A stretch of 64,000 nt of DNA from Cyanomargarita calcarea GSE-NOS-MK-12-04C (GCA_019359595.1 JAHHGZ010000011.1:62001-126000); one strand, 5' to 3'; counted from the stretch's first letter, positions 19,002 to 29,566 are shown. Notes: generated by a model from the sequence alone, not told the origin. A program made the numbers and translations.

Positions 19002-19610
19002 ATGTCCCGATATAGAGGACCCCGCCTCAGAATTGTACGTCGCCTAGGTGACCTGCCAGGATTAACTCGTAAAAGCGCTAGACGGGCTTACCCCCCCGGT
19101 CAACATGGTCAGAACCGCAAAAAGCGCTCTGAGTATGCCATCCGTCTAGAGGAAAAGCAAAAACTTCGCTTCAATTACGGTCTTACCGAGAAGCAACTGC
19201 TGCGTTATGTTCGTAAAGCAAGACGTGTAACTGGTTCTACCGGACAAGTCCTGCTGCAAATGCTAGAGATGCGTTTGGATAACACTGTTTTCCGCATGGG
19301 TATGGCTCCTACCATCCCCGCTGCTCGCCAAATGGTGAATCACGGTCACATCACAGTTAACGGTCGTGGGGTAAATATTGCCAGCTATCAGTGCCGTCCT
19401 GGAGAAGAAATTGCCGTCAGAAATCGGGAACAATCTCGCAAAATAGTGGAAACTAACTTGCAGTACCCCGGTTTGGCAAACTTACCCAGCCATTTAGAGT
19501 TTGATAAAAACAAGATGACTGGTAAAGTTAATGGCGTTGTTGAACGCGAGTGGGTGGCCCTACAAATTAACGAACTGTTGGTTGTGGAATACTATTCACG
19601 ACAAGCCTAA
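19002..19610 (+). CDS. rpsD: 30S ribosomal protein S4
   Basis: A 202-residue primary 16S rRNA-binding protein of the small subunit. Start ATG 19002 gives [16 protein letters not shown], the normal S4 N-terminus, with AAGGA about eight bases upstream; the longer open frame from 18921 is not needed. The S4 RNA-binding domain is clear ([35 protein letters not shown]). It stands alone rather than in a ribosomal operon, as is usual in cyanobacteria. Confidence 0.98.
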   Translation: MSRYRGPRLRIVRRLGDLPGLTRKSARRAYPPGQHGQNRKKRSEYAIRLEEKQKLRFNYGLTEKQLLRYVRKARRVTGSTGQVLLQMLEMRLDNTVFRMGMAPTIPAARQMVNHGHITVNGRGVNIASYQCRPGEEIAVRNREQSRKIVETNLQYPGLANLPSHLEFDKNKMTGKVNGVVEREWVALQINELLVVEYYSRQA

Positions 19611-19612
19611 TC

Positions 19613-19708
19613 AACTTAGGAGTTAGAAGTTATGAGTTAAAAATTTAAACTCCTAACTCCTAACTCCTAACTCCTAACTCCTAACTCCTAACTCCTAACT
19701 CCTAACTC
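19613..19708. repeat. Tandem ACTCCTA heptamers (eight perfect units)
   Basis: From 19649 to 19704 there are eight uninterrupted ACTCCTA units, preceded by degenerate GGAGTTA units at 19618-19640 that can pair with them. The tract fills the gap between convergent rpsD and moaA. Confidence 0.95.
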
Positions 19709-19711
19709 TTT

Positions 19712-20698
19712 TCATCCGCCAATCTGCGACATCGTACGGGTATATATTCCCTCAGTTCCAGTGTCGCGCCCTTTAAAGTTAATTTCTGGCTTAATTGCCA
19801 GTAATTCTCTAACCTGCTCCCGCAATTCCCTGGTTGTAATACCTGTGCGAAGAGCGGTTTTTAAATCTATTTGACCACTTTCATTTAATAAGCAGGGACG
19901 CAACCAGCCATCCGCACTCAGACGCATCCGATTGCAGCGATCGCAGAAACATTCTGACATCTGGCTGATAAATCCCAGGGTCCCTTTTGCTCCGGGTATT
20001 TGAAATACATCGGCTGGTCCATTACCACGAACTTGACTTTCTGTCAAGCCCCAACGTTCGCGGATATCTAGGCGTAACTGTTCGGAAGCAATCCAACCGC
20101 GATCGCCAAATAAATCGCCGTTACCAATGGGCATAAATTCGATAAATCGGACGTGCCATTGTTTTTCTATGGTGAGTGCAGCTAAATCTAGAACTTCGGT
20201 ATCATTGACACCAGGAATTACCACCACATTCAGCTTCAGGGGGTCAAATCCGACGTGGTAAGCGGCTTGAATGCCATTCCAGACATCTTGCCAACGAGAG
20301 CGTCCTCTGTTGCCGATAATTTGGTCGAAGATGTCTGGTTCAAGGGAGTCGAGACTGATGTTAATCCGACGCAAACCGGCATCGTACAGGCTTTGAGCCA
20401 TTGGTGCCAGGAGAAAACCGTTGGTAGTCATTGATAAATCTTGAGTTTCGGGCAAAGAAGCGATTGCCCCTACCAACTCAACAACACCGGGACGTAACAG
20501 CGGTTCTCCCCCAGTTAAGCGAAAGCGGGTGAAGCCTACAGGGATAAAAACAGATTCTATGAGGGTGAGGAGTTCTGAGTCTGTAAGTAACTGTTGCTTA
20601 ACGATGTAATCGAGTTCTGTACCTTCTGGCATGCAGTATTGACAGCGGAAATTGCAGCGATCGATTAAGCTAATTCGGAGATAATCTACCTGGTTCAT
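19712..20698 (-). CDS. moaA: GTP 3',8-cyclase (molybdenum cofactor biosynthesis protein A)
   Basis: 328 residues. This radical-SAM enzyme makes the first molybdopterin precursor from GTP together with MoaC. The N-terminal 4Fe-4S motif is CNFRCQYC, the SAM-binding region [13 protein letters not shown], and the second cluster motif [20 protein letters not shown]. The C-terminal end is QIGG, i.e. the double-Gly tail needed for activity. No other moa gene is adjacent. Molybdenum cofactor here would serve nitrate reductase and similar enzymes. Confidence 0.97.
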   Translation of the reverse strand: MNQVDYLRISLIDRCNFRCQYCMPEGTELDYIVKQQLLTDSELLTLIESVFIPVGFTRFRLTGGEPLLRPGVVELVGAIASLPETQDLSMTTNGFLLAPMAQSLYDAGLRRINISLDSLEPDIFDQIIGNRGRSRWQDVWNGIQAAYHVGFDPLKLNVVVIPGVNDTEVLDLAALTIEKQWHVRFIEFMPIGNGDLFGDRGWIASEQLRLDIRERWGLTESQVRGNGPADVFQIPGAKGTLGFISQMSECFCDRCNRMRLSADGWLRPCLLNESGQIDLKTALRTGITTRELREQVRELLAIKPEINFKGRDTGTEGIYTRTMSQIGG

Positions 20699-20978
20699 GA
20701 ATTTATAAATTTTATCTTATGGTTTAGATAGGGAAAGACAGATTGCTTTATCTTCTTTTAAGCTAGCTTGGATTTATAGAATCATTCATCAGAAACGAGA
20801 TTGTTCTAAACCTCCTGAATTTCTGCCCCCTAAATCCCCTCTCTGTGCCCCCATAACCCTCAATATGTGGGTATTTTATTCAATTTTGAAAGTTTAATCC
20901 CCCCAAACTTGGGGGTGGGGGGTAAAACTTAGGGCTCTTGTAAAATAAAAATGTAGCTTTTAGGAGCATTCACTCGCA

Positions 20979-21575
20979 ATGCCATATAGTGATTTCACTC
21001 TGGAGAAAGTTAAGCAGAATTTCCAAATTAAGACGATTGAAGCTGCTGATATTTTTGCCAATATACCTGATATAGAATCTAGTCAATTATTAAAAGATAT
21101 CCTTGAATATAATGTCCCAATTGCCGTTGCTAGTAATAGCGAAAAAGCTCGCTCAGAGATGATTATTTCTCCAATTTTGTTAGATTTGAGACGACAGCTA
21201 AATGACCAGATAAATTTGTTCTCCGGTGTAGAATTCAACGTTGATTCCACACAAGGATTAAATGGTATTTGTGATTTTATTATTACTCGTTCTACAGAAA
21301 GATTAATTGTCACATCACCAGTAATTATTATCGTGGAAGCGAAAAAAGAAAATATTCCGGCAGGTTTGGGACAATGTATGGCAGAAATGATTGCAGCAAA
21401 GATATTTAACGAAAAAGCGGGTAGTGAAAATCCAGTTATTTATGGAACCGTTACAACTGGAAGTGTTTGGCAATTTTTAAAATTAGAAGGACAAGCGATC
21501 GCAATTGATTTGAGTGAATATTACTTGAAAGATGTAAATAAAATCTTGGGGATTTTAGCTAGCGGTATAAATTAA
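20979..21575 (+). CDS. PD-(D/E)XK nuclease-like protein, paralogue A
   Basis: A 198-residue protein starting MPYSDFTLEKV. The region GLNGICDFIITRS ... VIIIVEAKKENIPAGLGQCMAEM has the layout of a PD-(D/E)XK core: Asp99, Glu120 and Lys122, then Gln132 in the following helix. An upstream SEKARSE helix may supply another acid. It is not known what it cuts, or whether it cuts. A second copy of the family is at 56213. It stands alone. Confidence 0.7.
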   Translation: MPYSDFTLEKVKQNFQIKTIEAADIFANIPDIESSQLLKDILEYNVPIAVASNSEKARSEMIISPILLDLRRQLNDQINLFSGVEFNVDSTQGLNGICDFIITRSTERLIVTSPVIIIVEAKKENIPAGLGQCMAEMIAAKIFNEKAGSENPVIYGTVTTGSVWQFLKLEGQAIAIDLSEYYLKDVNKILGILASGIN

Positions 21576-21824
21576 TGGATTGTAGCAATTTTAAGTATGT
21601 AATCCTGCCCAAATCTAAAATTCGTAGTACAGAGCCATTGTTTTGAAAAAATTTGAAGTATTCATGATTTTTGGTCGCCCCTATTTTACATCAATTTATA
21701 GACAGTGAGCCTTACAGCTATTGTGACCGATAAGATAGATCCACACGAAGGCTTCTTTATACTATTAAATTTTTAGTACGACAGCCTGCCCCTAAGATTT
21801 AGACATAATCTCTAGGTTGTCGGC

Positions 21825-22367
21825 CTATTTCAGCAAGAGCATGATCTCGTCACACCAGGCTAGCCAGCCCGTTTCATAGTGAATACCTCGCAACAATGTC
21901 ATGTACTGAAACTTTAGGGCTTTCGACAAAGCTTGCGGATTCTTAAAGTGCTGGTGCTTAATTTCTTGATAAATCGCTAATCGCTGCAGATGTTGCCGAC
22001 GATGTGCTTCCAGCTTTTCCACCATCGTCTGGCAAGGCACCAGATGCCCAGCATAGAATTTCACGAGCAAATCATCCTTGATCGGTGCCATCTCCTCCGA
22101 CTCAGTAATCCACTGACACAACTGCTGTTTACCCAATGCTGTCACGGCATAAATTCGTTTGTCGGGTCGATTCTCCTGCTGCACGGATTCGGCCTGCAGT
22201 GACCCCTTTTCTTCTAAGCGGTTCAGTTCTCGGTAAATCTGTTGAAAGCTAGCGCTCCAGAAAAAACCAACCGATCCTTCCACCGAGGGATTGAACCGTT
22301 TGGCAAGGTCATAGCCGCTGCTAGGGGCAGTAACTAAGACCGACAGAATGGCATAGGTGAGAGACAT
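21825..22367 (-). CDS. PadR family transcriptional regulator
   Basis: A 180-residue winged-helix repressor: N-terminal SLTYAILSVLVTAPSSGYDLAKRF, FWSASFQQIYRELNRLEEKGSL (recognition helix and wing start) and a C-terminal helical dimerisation domain (HRRQHLQRLAIYQEI). It is divergent from the monooxygenase-like gene at 22501, and the 133-base gap has strong inverted repeats, so it most likely controls itself and that gene in response to a small aromatic or toxic compound. The ligand is not known. Confidence 0.92.
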   Translation of the reverse strand: MSLTYAILSVLVTAPSSGYDLAKRFNPSVEGSVGFFWSASFQQIYRELNRLEEKGSLQAESVQQENRPDKRIYAVTALGKQQLCQWITESEEMAPIKDDLLVKFYAGHLVPCQTMVEKLEAHRRQHLQRLAIYQEIKHQHFKNPQALSKALKFQYMTLLRGIHYETGWLAWCDEIMLLLK

Positions 22368-22383
22368 GGGCTATGAGTTGACA

Positions 22384-22457
22384 TATTCACTAAGTTGAAT
22401 ATACTTTAAAATAAATACTCAATTAAGTGAATAATCTTATTATTGAGTATTTATTTT
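22384..22457. promoter_or_regulatory. Nested inverted repeats, likely PadR operator
   Basis: A perfect 16-base inverted repeat AAAATAAATACTCAAT at 22408-22423 with its complement at 22442-22457, nested with TATTCACT at 22384-22391 and AGTGAATA at 22426-22433. They occupy the divergent promoter region between the PadR gene and 22501. Confidence 0.65.
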
Positions 22458-22500
22458 GCAGACAGCAATACCAGAGAGAAGTCTAAAGGAGGTAATTACA

Positions 22501-22893
22501 ATGAGTTATTCCATTTACCAAATCGATCTGCCAAAACAACCGGAGGCAGTTGTTTTTGTCAACGGCTTTTTGGCACGCCAAGGCGTGGGGTTTTTCTGGA
22601 TGTGGAAAAATCTGTTGTGGATCAGGAGTGCAACTGCTAAAGCTGAAGGCTGTGTGCAAGTGAAAGCTGGAATTTGTGGACCCAACGAAGCGATCTTGGT
22701 CAGTTACTGGCGTTCAGAAGATGATCTAAAACAGTTCTTCCGAGGTGAAGCGCATCGGCGGATGATGCAGTTTGTGATCAAAAATCCCAATAGCCTCTGT
22801 TTGTATAACGAGACGTATCGACCGTGGCACAGTGGCAAATACAGCCATGAACCGCAAGGAATGGCAACGCTTTACCCGAGTTTTGCAAAATAA
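22501..22893 (+). CDS. DUF4188-like / antibiotic-biosynthesis-monooxygenase-fold protein
   Basis: A 130-residue protein from ATG 22501, with AAAGGAGG just upstream deciding the start. Features: VFVNGFLARQGVGFFWMWKNLLWIRSAT, EAILVSYWRSEDDLKQFFRGEAHRRMMQF, then a Trp/His-rich end. The YWRS...LxxFF pattern fits small dimeric ferredoxin-like haem/monooxygenase-type proteins such as DUF4188. The substrate is unknown. The divergent PadR gene suggests it answers a small-molecule stress. Confidence 0.6.
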   Translation: MSYSIYQIDLPKQPEAVVFVNGFLARQGVGFFWMWKNLLWIRSATAKAEGCVQVKAGICGPNEAILVSYWRSEDDLKQFFRGEAHRRMMQFVIKNPNSLCLYNETYRPWHSGKYSHEPQGMATLYPSFAK

Positions 22894-23043
22894 AAGAGCT
22901 CCTCCGCGATTGCAGCGAGGGGTAACGACCACCCCACTTGCGATTCTCTTGAGTGCAGATTGTGGGATAATAACCCGAACTGACTGCTTGTCAGGGCTAT
23001 CGCACACCATACTCAGCTACAAACCGTGGAATACACCGACTCA

Positions 23044-24060
23044 ATGAACGATTTGGCTGAAGCGCTCCAACAGCCAGCCGATTTAAATTTTGAACTTCCC
23101 GATCCCGAAGATGAAGGAATTCCAGAGATGGAATTTCTCTCTCAGTTGGATGTAGCTTGGCAGGTGTGCGATCGCTTTGATTTGCAAACGGAAATTTGGC
23201 GGGGACGCATTCTCCGGGCTGTACGGGATCGGGAAAAAAAAGGCGGTGATGGTAGGGGTACTGGTTTTCTCAACTGGCTCAAAGAACGGGAAATTAGCAA
23301 GAGTCAGGCTTATTCCTGGATTCAACTAGCCAACAGTGCTGATACCCTCCTAGAAGACGGGAAACTCCAACCCAGCGCAATCAAGAATTTCAGCAAACGA
23401 GCTTTTGTGGAAACCTCCAAAGCATCCCCAGAAGTACAGCAGATGGTGAGTGAAGCCGCAGAAAAAGGCGATCGCATTACTCGACGAGAAGTCAAGCAAC
23501 TTACTGACGAATGGACGGCGATGTCTAGCGAATTATTACCCCAGTCGGTTAGGGAAAAAGCCGCAGATAACACCCTTCCACCACGCTACATCGCCCCGAT
23601 GGTGAAGGAAATGGAAAAACTGCCTTTATCTCACCAAAAGTCTTTACAGAAGGAAATAGCCGCCAATCCCGATTTAGATACCCTCAAGCAGGTAACTACA
23701 GAAGCGCGTAATCTGGCAAAATATCTCAAAGGAGCGGCACAAGTCCAAGCACTGGAGCGAGATCAAGTTGATATTGAAACGGCTTTGGAAGAAGCGCAAA
23801 GAATCGGTTGTTTAAATATTGCTGCTGACTTAGTGAATCAGGCCTCTCAAATCGAGCAAACCATCGCTAAGTTATACATGACTTGGAAACGCATCAATAA
23901 CTTGGCAGATAGGCTGTATGTGGATACTGGTGCAAGTACGCCGAGTTTGCGATCGCTTCTCGATTGTTTAGAACCCTTCGGTGGTGAAGTCATGGAGATA
24001 CAACTGAGTGGAAATGCAAGCGATCGCGTCATCCGTCTGCAAATTCAGGAGACAAGTTAA
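23044..24060 (+). CDS. Conserved cyanobacterial protein with ParB/KorB-like helical domain
   Basis: About 338 residues from ATG 23044 (an in-frame ATG at 23026 adds six). I recognise it as a conserved cyanobacterial protein of unknown function. The region QVCDRFDLQTEIWRGRILR ... FLNWLKEREISKSQAYSWIQLANSAD, followed by AIKNFSKRAFVETSKASPE, looks like the helical DNA-binding part of DUF3102/ParB-like proteins. The rest is helical (GDRITRREVKQL, PPRYIAPMVKEMEKL), and the C-terminus is a small strand domain. There is no operon partner; the next gene converges. Confidence 0.65.
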   Translation: MNDLAEALQQPADLNFELPDPEDEGIPEMEFLSQLDVAWQVCDRFDLQTEIWRGRILRAVRDREKKGGDGRGTGFLNWLKEREISKSQAYSWIQLANSADTLLEDGKLQPSAIKNFSKRAFVETSKASPEVQQMVSEAAEKGDRITRREVKQLTDEWTAMSSELLPQSVREKAADNTLPPRYIAPMVKEMEKLPLSHQKSLQKEIAANPDLDTLKQVTTEARNLAKYLKGAAQVQALERDQVDIETALEEAQRIGCLNIAADLVNQASQIEQTIAKLYMTWKRINNLADRLYVDTGASTPSLRSLLDCLEPFGGEVMEIQLSGNASDRVIRLQIQETS

Positions 24061-24131
24061 GTTGATAGTTGTTGGTTGATAGTTGATAGTTGTTTTTTCC
24101 ACTCCGCTCCTCCCCCTGCTCCCCCTGCTCC

Positions 24132-24959
24132 CTAACTTTTAATGCCTGTTGCAGCAATTCCCTGAATAAACTGCCTCTGACCGATGAGAAATAACACCAT
24201 TACTGGTACAGTAGCTATTGTCACTGCAGCCATCATCAAGGGCCAATTATTCGTGAATTGCTCCTGAAACTCAGCCAAAGCTAGCTGTACTGTCCTTAAT
24301 TCCGGTCGTGTAGTAAACACCAGAGGCTTAAACAAATCATTCCATTCACCAATAAAAGTGAACAAAAATAACGTCACCAAAGCCGGACGGGCTAGGGGTA
24401 GCATAATCTGCCATAAAATTTGTAGCCTAGTTGCCCCATCCATCGCTGCAGCTTCCTCCAACTCCACTGGAATTGTCTGGAAATATTGACGTAACAAAAA
24501 AATTCCAAAACCATTTACAGCAGTTGGTAGAATTAAAGCCCCGTAGGTATTAATCAAGTGTCCCCACTTCAGCACCAAAAAAATCGGAATTACCAGTAAC
24601 TGAAAGGGAATTACTAACGTTGCGATGACAATTAGCAGCAGCGCTTGCCTGCCGCGAAATTTTAGTCGTGCTAGGGCGTAACCTGCAAGTGCGGAAGTCA
24701 CAATCTGTAAGGCGGTGACTGCTAGCGCTACCAAGCTAGAATTAGCAAACGCCAGTAGAAACTTCCCTCGCTCCCAAGCGTCACCGTAGTTAGCCAGGTA
24801 CCAACCATTTGTAGATGATACTTTGGGAGTTCCCCCAGGAGGCTGAAAGGATGTAAAAAAAACCACAAATAGCGGTAGCAAAACGACAACCGCCAACAGC
24901 AACAGCACTCCTAGACTCAAAAAATCGGAATATCTCGGATTCCAGGTGGTTTTTGACAT
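24132..24959 (-). CDS. Carbohydrate ABC transporter permease (MalG type)
   Basis: A 275-residue inner-membrane permease with about six membrane segments and the cytoplasmic EAA loop ELEEAAAMDGATRLQ at about 168, which docks to the ATPase. The VLPLFVVFFTSFQPPG periplasmic start and the FTFIGEWNDLFKPLVFT segment are typical of MalG/UgpE. A working importer also needs a binding protein, a MalF-type permease and an ATPase, none of which is in this window. The sugar is unknown. Confidence 0.92.
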   Translation of the reverse strand: MSKTTWNPRYSDFLSLGVLLLLAVVVLLPLFVVFFTSFQPPGGTPKVSSTNGWYLANYGDAWERGKFLLAFANSSLVALAVTALQIVTSALAGYALARLKFRGRQALLLIVIATLVIPFQLLVIPIFLVLKWGHLINTYGALILPTAVNGFGIFLLRQYFQTIPVELEEAAAMDGATRLQILWQIMLPLARPALVTLFLFTFIGEWNDLFKPLVFTTRPELRTVQLALAEFQEQFTNNWPLMMAAVTIATVPVMVLFLIGQRQFIQGIAATGIKS

Positions 24960-25216
24960 TTTGATATAATCGCAGCATTTATTTTTTGCTACTGGAGCAT
25001 CGCCCCCAGCAACCGTTAATCTATAACATAGAGACTTGTTAAGTTAAATTAAACCACAGTGCTTAAACAAAGGATGAAGGATGAAAAATGAACGATAAAG
25101 TCGGACGTTGATTGCTGGCTACAAGTGTCCTAAAGTCTTCATAGTTTAGACTTCATCCTCCACACTTGGGTTAATGTTGGTATCAAATAATTTACATACT
25201 CAGAAGTGAACATATT

Positions 25217-25912
25217 ATGCAGCAGCTTGCAGCCGAATTGGGAATCGATTTTCAGAGCGAAACATACAAAGACGCTTACAGTCGGATTAATGCGATTGTG
25301 ATTGAAGGGGAACAAGAAGCCCACGAAAATTACATTCAACTTAGTGAACTGCTGCCGGAAACCAAGGACGAACTAATTCGTTTATCGAAGATGGAGAGCC
25401 GCCACAAGAAGGGATTTGAAGCTTGCGCTAAGAATCTGAAGGTAACACCCGATATGGAATTTGCGAAAAAGTTTTTTGGCGAATTGCACCAAAACTTCCA
25501 AGAAGCCGCTGCATCTGGAAACGTTGTTACTTGCCTGTTGATTCAATCTTTGATTATTGAATGTTTTGCGATCGCTGCTTACAACATTTACATCCCCGTC
25601 GCGGATGATTTTGCCCGTAAAATCACTGAAGGAGTTGTAAAAGAAGAGTATAGCCATCTCAATTTTGGAGAAGTTTGGTTAAAAGAACACTTTGAACAAT
25701 CCAAAGCCGAATTGGAAGAAGCAAATCGTCGAAACCTGCCTATAGTTTGGAAAATGCTTAGTCAAGTGGAAGATGATGCTCGCGTTTTGGCGATGGATAA
25801 AGAAGCTATGGTGGAAGATTTTATGATTCAGTACGGAGAGGCTCTTGGTAATATTGGATTCACAAATCGCGATATCATGCGTTTGTCTGCCCACGGACTC
25901 AGAGCAGCGTAA
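25217..25912 (+). CDS. ado: Aldehyde-deformylating oxygenase (cyanobacterial alkane synthesis)
   Basis: 231 residues. Converts fatty aldehydes to alkanes plus formate at a ferritin-like di-iron centre. The ligand motifs are present: [35 protein letters not shown] and [13 protein letters not shown]. It is directly followed by aar, which supplies the aldehyde. From memory the order ado-aar-accA-SDR-folE is the same in Nostoc/Anabaena. The two genes are separated by a repeat-filled 250-base gap, so separate promoters are possible. Confidence 0.97.
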   Translation: MQQLAAELGIDFQSETYKDAYSRINAIVIEGEQEAHENYIQLSELLPETKDELIRLSKMESRHKKGFEACAKNLKVTPDMEFAKKFFGELHQNFQEAAASGNVVTCLLIQSLIIECFAIAAYNIYIPVADDFARKITEGVVKEEYSHLNFGEVWLKEHFEQSKAELEEANRRNLPIVWKMLSQVEDDARVLAMDKEAMVEDFMIQYGEALGNIGFTNRDIMRLSAHGLRAA

Positions 25913-25918
25913 GGATTA

Positions 25919-26064
25919 AGAATTAGGAGTTAGGAGTTAGGAGTTAAGAGTTAAGAGTTAAAAATTAGGAGTTAGGAGTTAAGATTCTTTGGGTTACAAA
26001 TTCATCACTCATAACTGAAAAGCTCATCACTCATAATTCTTAACTCCTAACTCATAACTCATAA
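25919..26064. repeat. GGAGTTA/TAACTCC heptamer tract between ado and aar
   Basis: Units GGAGTTA and variants (25930-25985) are followed by TAACTCC/TAACTCA units (26039-26062), able to pair across the middle. Same family as at 18017 and 19613. Confidence 0.85.
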
Positions 26065-26163
26065 CTTCTCCCTATCCCCCGTACAGTATTTTTCAGGGTT
26101 AGTCATTGTCTCTCGCCCATTTTTTCAAGATTTTGTCTCAATACACGCCTAATAAAATAGTTC

Positions 26164-27183
26164 ATGTTTGGTCTAATCGGACACCTCACTAGTTTGGAAC
26201 ACGCACAAGCAGTAGCCAAAGATTTGGGCTACCCAGAATATGCCGATCAAGGGCTAGATTTTTGGTGCAGCGCCCCGCCTCAGATTGTTGATAGCATTAC
26301 CGTTACCAGTGTTACGGGACAGAAAATTGAAGGGCGGTATGTAGAATCTGGCTTTTTGCCAGAAATGTTGGCAACTCGTCGCATTAAAGCAGCAACGCGG
26401 AAAATCCTGAACGCGATGGCACATGCTCAAAAACATGGCATAAACATTACTGCTTTGGGCGGGTTTTCATCGATTATTTTTGAGAACTTTAACTTAGAGC
26501 AGTTTCGGCAAGTCCGCAATATTAAGTTAGAGTTTGAACGCTTCACCACAGGCAATACTCACACAGCCTATATTATTTGTCGGCAAGTGGAACAAGCAAG
26601 TAAGCAAGTAGGAATTGAGCTATCTTCTGCGACTGTTGCCGTGTGTGGAGCAACTGGCGATATTGGTAGTGCTGTGTGTCGGTGGTTGGACAAAAGGACA
26701 GATGTCAAAGAACTGTTGTTGATCGCTCGCAATCAAGAACGACTTGGCGAGTTACAAGCCGAACTTGGACGGGGAAAAATCATGGGTTTGGAGGAAGCAC
26801 TGCCAATCGCTGATATCATTGTTTGGGTTGCTAGTATGCCTAAAGGCGTTGAGATTGATTCAACTGTTCTCAAGCAACCCTGTCTCCTGATTGATGGCGG
26901 CTATCCCAAAAATTTGGGAAGCAAGATTCAGCATCCCGGCGTGTATGTACTCAATGGCGGTATTGTGGAGCATTCTTTGGATATTGATTGGAAAATCATG
27001 AAAATCGTCAATATGGATGTTCCCGCACGTCAGTTATTTGCTTGCTTTGCGGAGTCAATGCTGCTGGAATTTGAGAAGTTGCATACGAACTTTTCTTGGG
27101 GACGCAATCAGATTACCGTAGATAAAATGGAGCAGATTGGTAAAGTGTCAGTCAAACACGGATTTAGACCACTGCTGGTGTGA
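26164..27183 (+). CDS. aar: Long-chain acyl-[ACP] reductase
   Basis: 339 residues. Reduces fatty acyl-ACP to fatty aldehyde with NADPH, the substrate of ADO. The N-terminus [18 protein letters not shown] is diagnostic, [18 protein letters not shown] is the nucleotide-binding fold at about 158-175, and Cys294 in LFACFAES sits at the position of the acyl-thioester cysteine described for the Synechococcus enzyme. The C-terminal FSWGRNQIT is conserved. It lies next to accA, which makes malonyl-CoA for the same lipid pool. Confidence 0.97.
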   Translation: MFGLIGHLTSLEHAQAVAKDLGYPEYADQGLDFWCSAPPQIVDSITVTSVTGQKIEGRYVESGFLPEMLATRRIKAATRKILNAMAHAQKHGINITALGGFSSIIFENFNLEQFRQVRNIKLEFERFTTGNTHTAYIICRQVEQASKQVGIELSSATVAVCGATGDIGSAVCRWLDKRTDVKELLLIARNQERLGELQAELGRGKIMGLEEALPIADIIVWVASMPKGVEIDSTVLKQPCLLIDGGYPKNLGSKIQHPGVYVLNGGIVEHSLDIDWKIMKIVNMDVPARQLFACFAESMLLEFEKLHTNFSWGRNQITVDKMEQIGKVSVKHGFRPLLV

Positions 27184-27321
27184 AAGTGAGGAGTTATGAG
27201 TTTGATTTATAGAGTTATTAGTTATGAGTTATGAGTTATGAGTTTTTAATTAATTCTTGACTCCACCCAAAAGGCATCTAAACTCTCAATTCCTAACTCT
27301 TAATTCCTAACTCCTAACTTT
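27184..27321. repeat. GAGTTATGAG / TAACTCC repeats between aar and accA
   Basis: Degenerate GAGTTATGAG units at 27187-27241 and TAACTCC-type units at 27293-27320, in inverted arrangement, fill most of the gap. Confidence 0.75.
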
Positions 27322-27354
27322 TTACCCCCTAGTCCCTATTCCCAATCCCTAACT

Positions 27355-28335
27355 ATGGCAATACAAGAGCGTAAACCGCTACTATTGGATTTCGAGAAAC
27401 CACTGGCAGAACTTGCAACCCGAATTGACCAGATTCGGCAACTCGCGGAAGAAAATGGCGTCGATGTATCTGATAAGATTCGTCAATTAGAGGCGCGAGC
27501 CGTGCAACTGCGTGAGGAAATTTTCAGTAGTTTATCGCCTTCCCAGCGACTCCAAGTCGCCCGTCATCCGCGCCGCCCTAGTACTCTCGATTACATTCAG
27601 GCCATCAGTGATGAATGGATGGAGTTGCATGGCGATCGCTGTGGTTATGACGATCCTGCTTTAGTTGGTGGTGTGGGTCGTTTAGGTGGACAACCGGTGG
27701 TCATGTTGGGTCATCAAAAAGGTCGCGATACTAAGGATAATATCAGTCGTAATTTTGGAATGCCTTACCCAGGAGGTTATCGTAAGGCGTTGCGGTTGAT
27801 GGAACATGCCAATAAGTTTGGGATGCCTATTATAACTTTTATTGATACACCAGGGGCTTGGTCCGGAGTCGAAGCCGAACATCAAGGTCAAGGAGAAGCG
27901 ATCGCCTATAATTTGCGCGAAATGTTCTGTTTTAATGTGCCAATTATCTGTACGGTAATTGGTGAAGGCGGTTCCGGTGGAGCGCTGGGTATTGGAGTCG
28001 GCGATCGCTTGCTGATGTTTGAACACTCGGTTTATACAGTTGCCACCCCCGAAGCCTGTGCTGCCATTTTATGGAAAGATGCTAGTAAGGCTCCCCAAGC
28101 TGCTGTCGCATTAAAAATTATTTCCCATGACCTAAAAAATCTGGGAATCATCGACCAGATATTACCTGAACCTGTTGGTGGCGCTCATTCAGACCCCCTA
28201 AAAGCAGCTACGACTCTCAAGCATGGGCTGTTGCAAAACTTAGAAGAACTCAACTGCCTGACCCCTGAAGAACGACGCCAATTGCGCTATGAAAAATTCC
28301 GTAAAATTGGCGTTTTTACCGAAGCGACTCATTAA
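27355..28335 (+). CDS. accA: Acetyl-CoA carboxylase carboxyltransferase alpha subunit
   Basis: 326 residues. With AccD it forms the carboxyltransferase that makes malonyl-CoA, the first step of fatty-acid synthesis. The N-terminal helical part ([20 protein letters not shown]), [56 protein letters not shown] and [16 protein letters not shown] are the standard crotonase-fold motifs. Length is normal for cyanobacteria. Confidence 0.98.
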   Translation: MAIQERKPLLLDFEKPLAELATRIDQIRQLAEENGVDVSDKIRQLEARAVQLREEIFSSLSPSQRLQVARHPRRPSTLDYIQAISDEWMELHGDRCGYDDPALVGGVGRLGGQPVVMLGHQKGRDTKDNISRNFGMPYPGGYRKALRLMEHANKFGMPIITFIDTPGAWSGVEAEHQGQGEAIAYNLREMFCFNVPIICTVIGEGGSGGALGIGVGDRLLMFEHSVYTVATPEACAAILWKDASKAPQAAVALKIISHDLKNLGIIDQILPEPVGGAHSDPLKAATTLKHGLLQNLEELNCLTPEERRQLRYEKFRKIGVFTEATH

Positions 28336-28592
28336 AAAGAGTTAAAATGCTATAATTGCCTATGGCTCTTAAAGATTATTAACAATCTAAACAGCCATAG
28401 GCATTTGTGTTTTTGGCACATAAATTGGAGCAGTCAGCATTGGATATAAATCTCATAGCTGGCGGCTCTATCATTGTTCAGTATGTGACGCGATTCCCAA
28501 GGCAAAAAATACTTAGCTTTAAGTATACCCATCTAGGCAACTGTAGTATATCAATTGTTCGCATAAAAATCTCTGGATTTTTTAAGTTAGCG

Positions 28593-29363
28593 ATGGGTGG
28601 CTCGGCGGTTGCATCAAGCGACAAAAAATTGGGAGAAAGCATTTTGGTTGAGCGAAGACGCGCTTTAATAACTGGGGCAAGTAGTGGCATTGGCAGAGCA
28701 ACCGCTTTAGCGTTTGCACAAAGTGGAGTTGATGTGGCATTAGTCAGCCGTAATGAAGATAAATTGACCGCAGTTGCTTTATCTGCCAAGAGCGCTGGAG
28801 TAGAAGCAAAAGCTTATGCTGTAGATTTATCTGTTGTGGAAAAAACACAACAAAAGATACAAAATGTCATTAGTGATTTTGGAGATGTAGATATTCTAGT
28901 AAACTGTGCAGGAATGGGGTATACAGCAAATTTGAGCGAAACACCCCTATCCGACTGGCAGCAGGTAATTGATTTAAATGTTACTAGTGTATTTCAGTGC
29001 ATAATGGCGGTATTGCCCGGAATGCGCGATCGCACTACAGGCACAATTATCAACATTGTATCTATCGCCGCCCGCCAAGCATTTCCCAATTGGGGGGCGT
29101 ATTGCGTTAGCAAAGCTGGTTTACTAGCCCTTTCTCAGACTCTGGCACAAGAAGAACGCGCTCACGGCATTCGTGTTACAGCTATCTGTCCTGGTGCGGT
29201 GAATACCGAACTTTGGGACACAGAAAGCGTTCATGCCAACTTTGACCGTTCGACTATGTTAACTCCGGAAATTGTCGCTCAATCGATTCTCTACACTGCT
29301 TTGTTACCACCACAAGCAGTAGTCGATGAGTTGACTCTGATGCCCAGTGCGGGCGTCCTTTAA
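28593..29363 (+). CDS. SDR family oxidoreductase
   Basis: 256 residues from ATG 28593 (MGGSAVASSDKK). The frame is open upstream to 28407, but that part lacks SDR character. The cofactor motif is TGASSGIGRA, followed by NCAG, the catalytic Ser in IVSIAAR and the Tyr-Lys pair in YCVSKAGL. NAD(P)-dependent; the substrate is unknown. Its place after ado-aar-accA is conserved, as I recall, in filamentous cyanobacteria, which suggests a role in lipid or aldehyde metabolism. No long membrane segment is present. Confidence 0.9.
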   Translation: MGGSAVASSDKKLGESILVERRRALITGASSGIGRATALAFAQSGVDVALVSRNEDKLTAVALSAKSAGVEAKAYAVDLSVVEKTQQKIQNVISDFGDVDILVNCAGMGYTANLSETPLSDWQQVIDLNVTSVFQCIMAVLPGMRDRTTGTIINIVSIAARQAFPNWGAYCVSKAGLLALSQTLAQEERAHGIRVTAICPGAVNTELWDTESVHANFDRSTMLTPEIVAQSILYTALLPPQAVVDELTLMPSAGVL

Positions 29364-29364
29364 T

Positions 29365-29540
29365 TGCGGAGTTAGGAGTTAGCAATTAAGAGTTAGGAGT
29401 TAAGAATTAGGAATTAAGAGTATAAATGCCCTTCGGGTGACTTTCCACTCTCGTGGAGTGAAGAATTAATTAAAAACTCATAATCTCATAACTCGTAACT
29501 CACAATTCTAACTCATAATTCATAACTCATAACTCTATAA
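29365..29540. repeat. GGAGTTA / TAACTCA repeats with small hairpins before folE
   Basis: GGAGTTA units at 29368-29425, two short hairpins (CCCTTCGGG at 29429-29437 and CACTCTCGTGGAGTG at 29447-29461), then inverted CATAACTC-type units at 29478-29534. Another short GGAGTTA tract follows folE at 30274-30294. Confidence 0.75.
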
Positions 29541-29566
29541 ATCAAACCATAACCAAGACTGACATC

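Noticed and set aside
19649-19704. CRISPR array
   Set aside because: Units are seven bases with no spacers; a heptamer tandem repeat. No CRISPR array was found elsewhere.
28407-28592. N-terminal extension of the SDR protein
   Set aside because: The open frame lacks SDR character and a membrane or signal pattern; ATG 28593 gives a normal SDR length.
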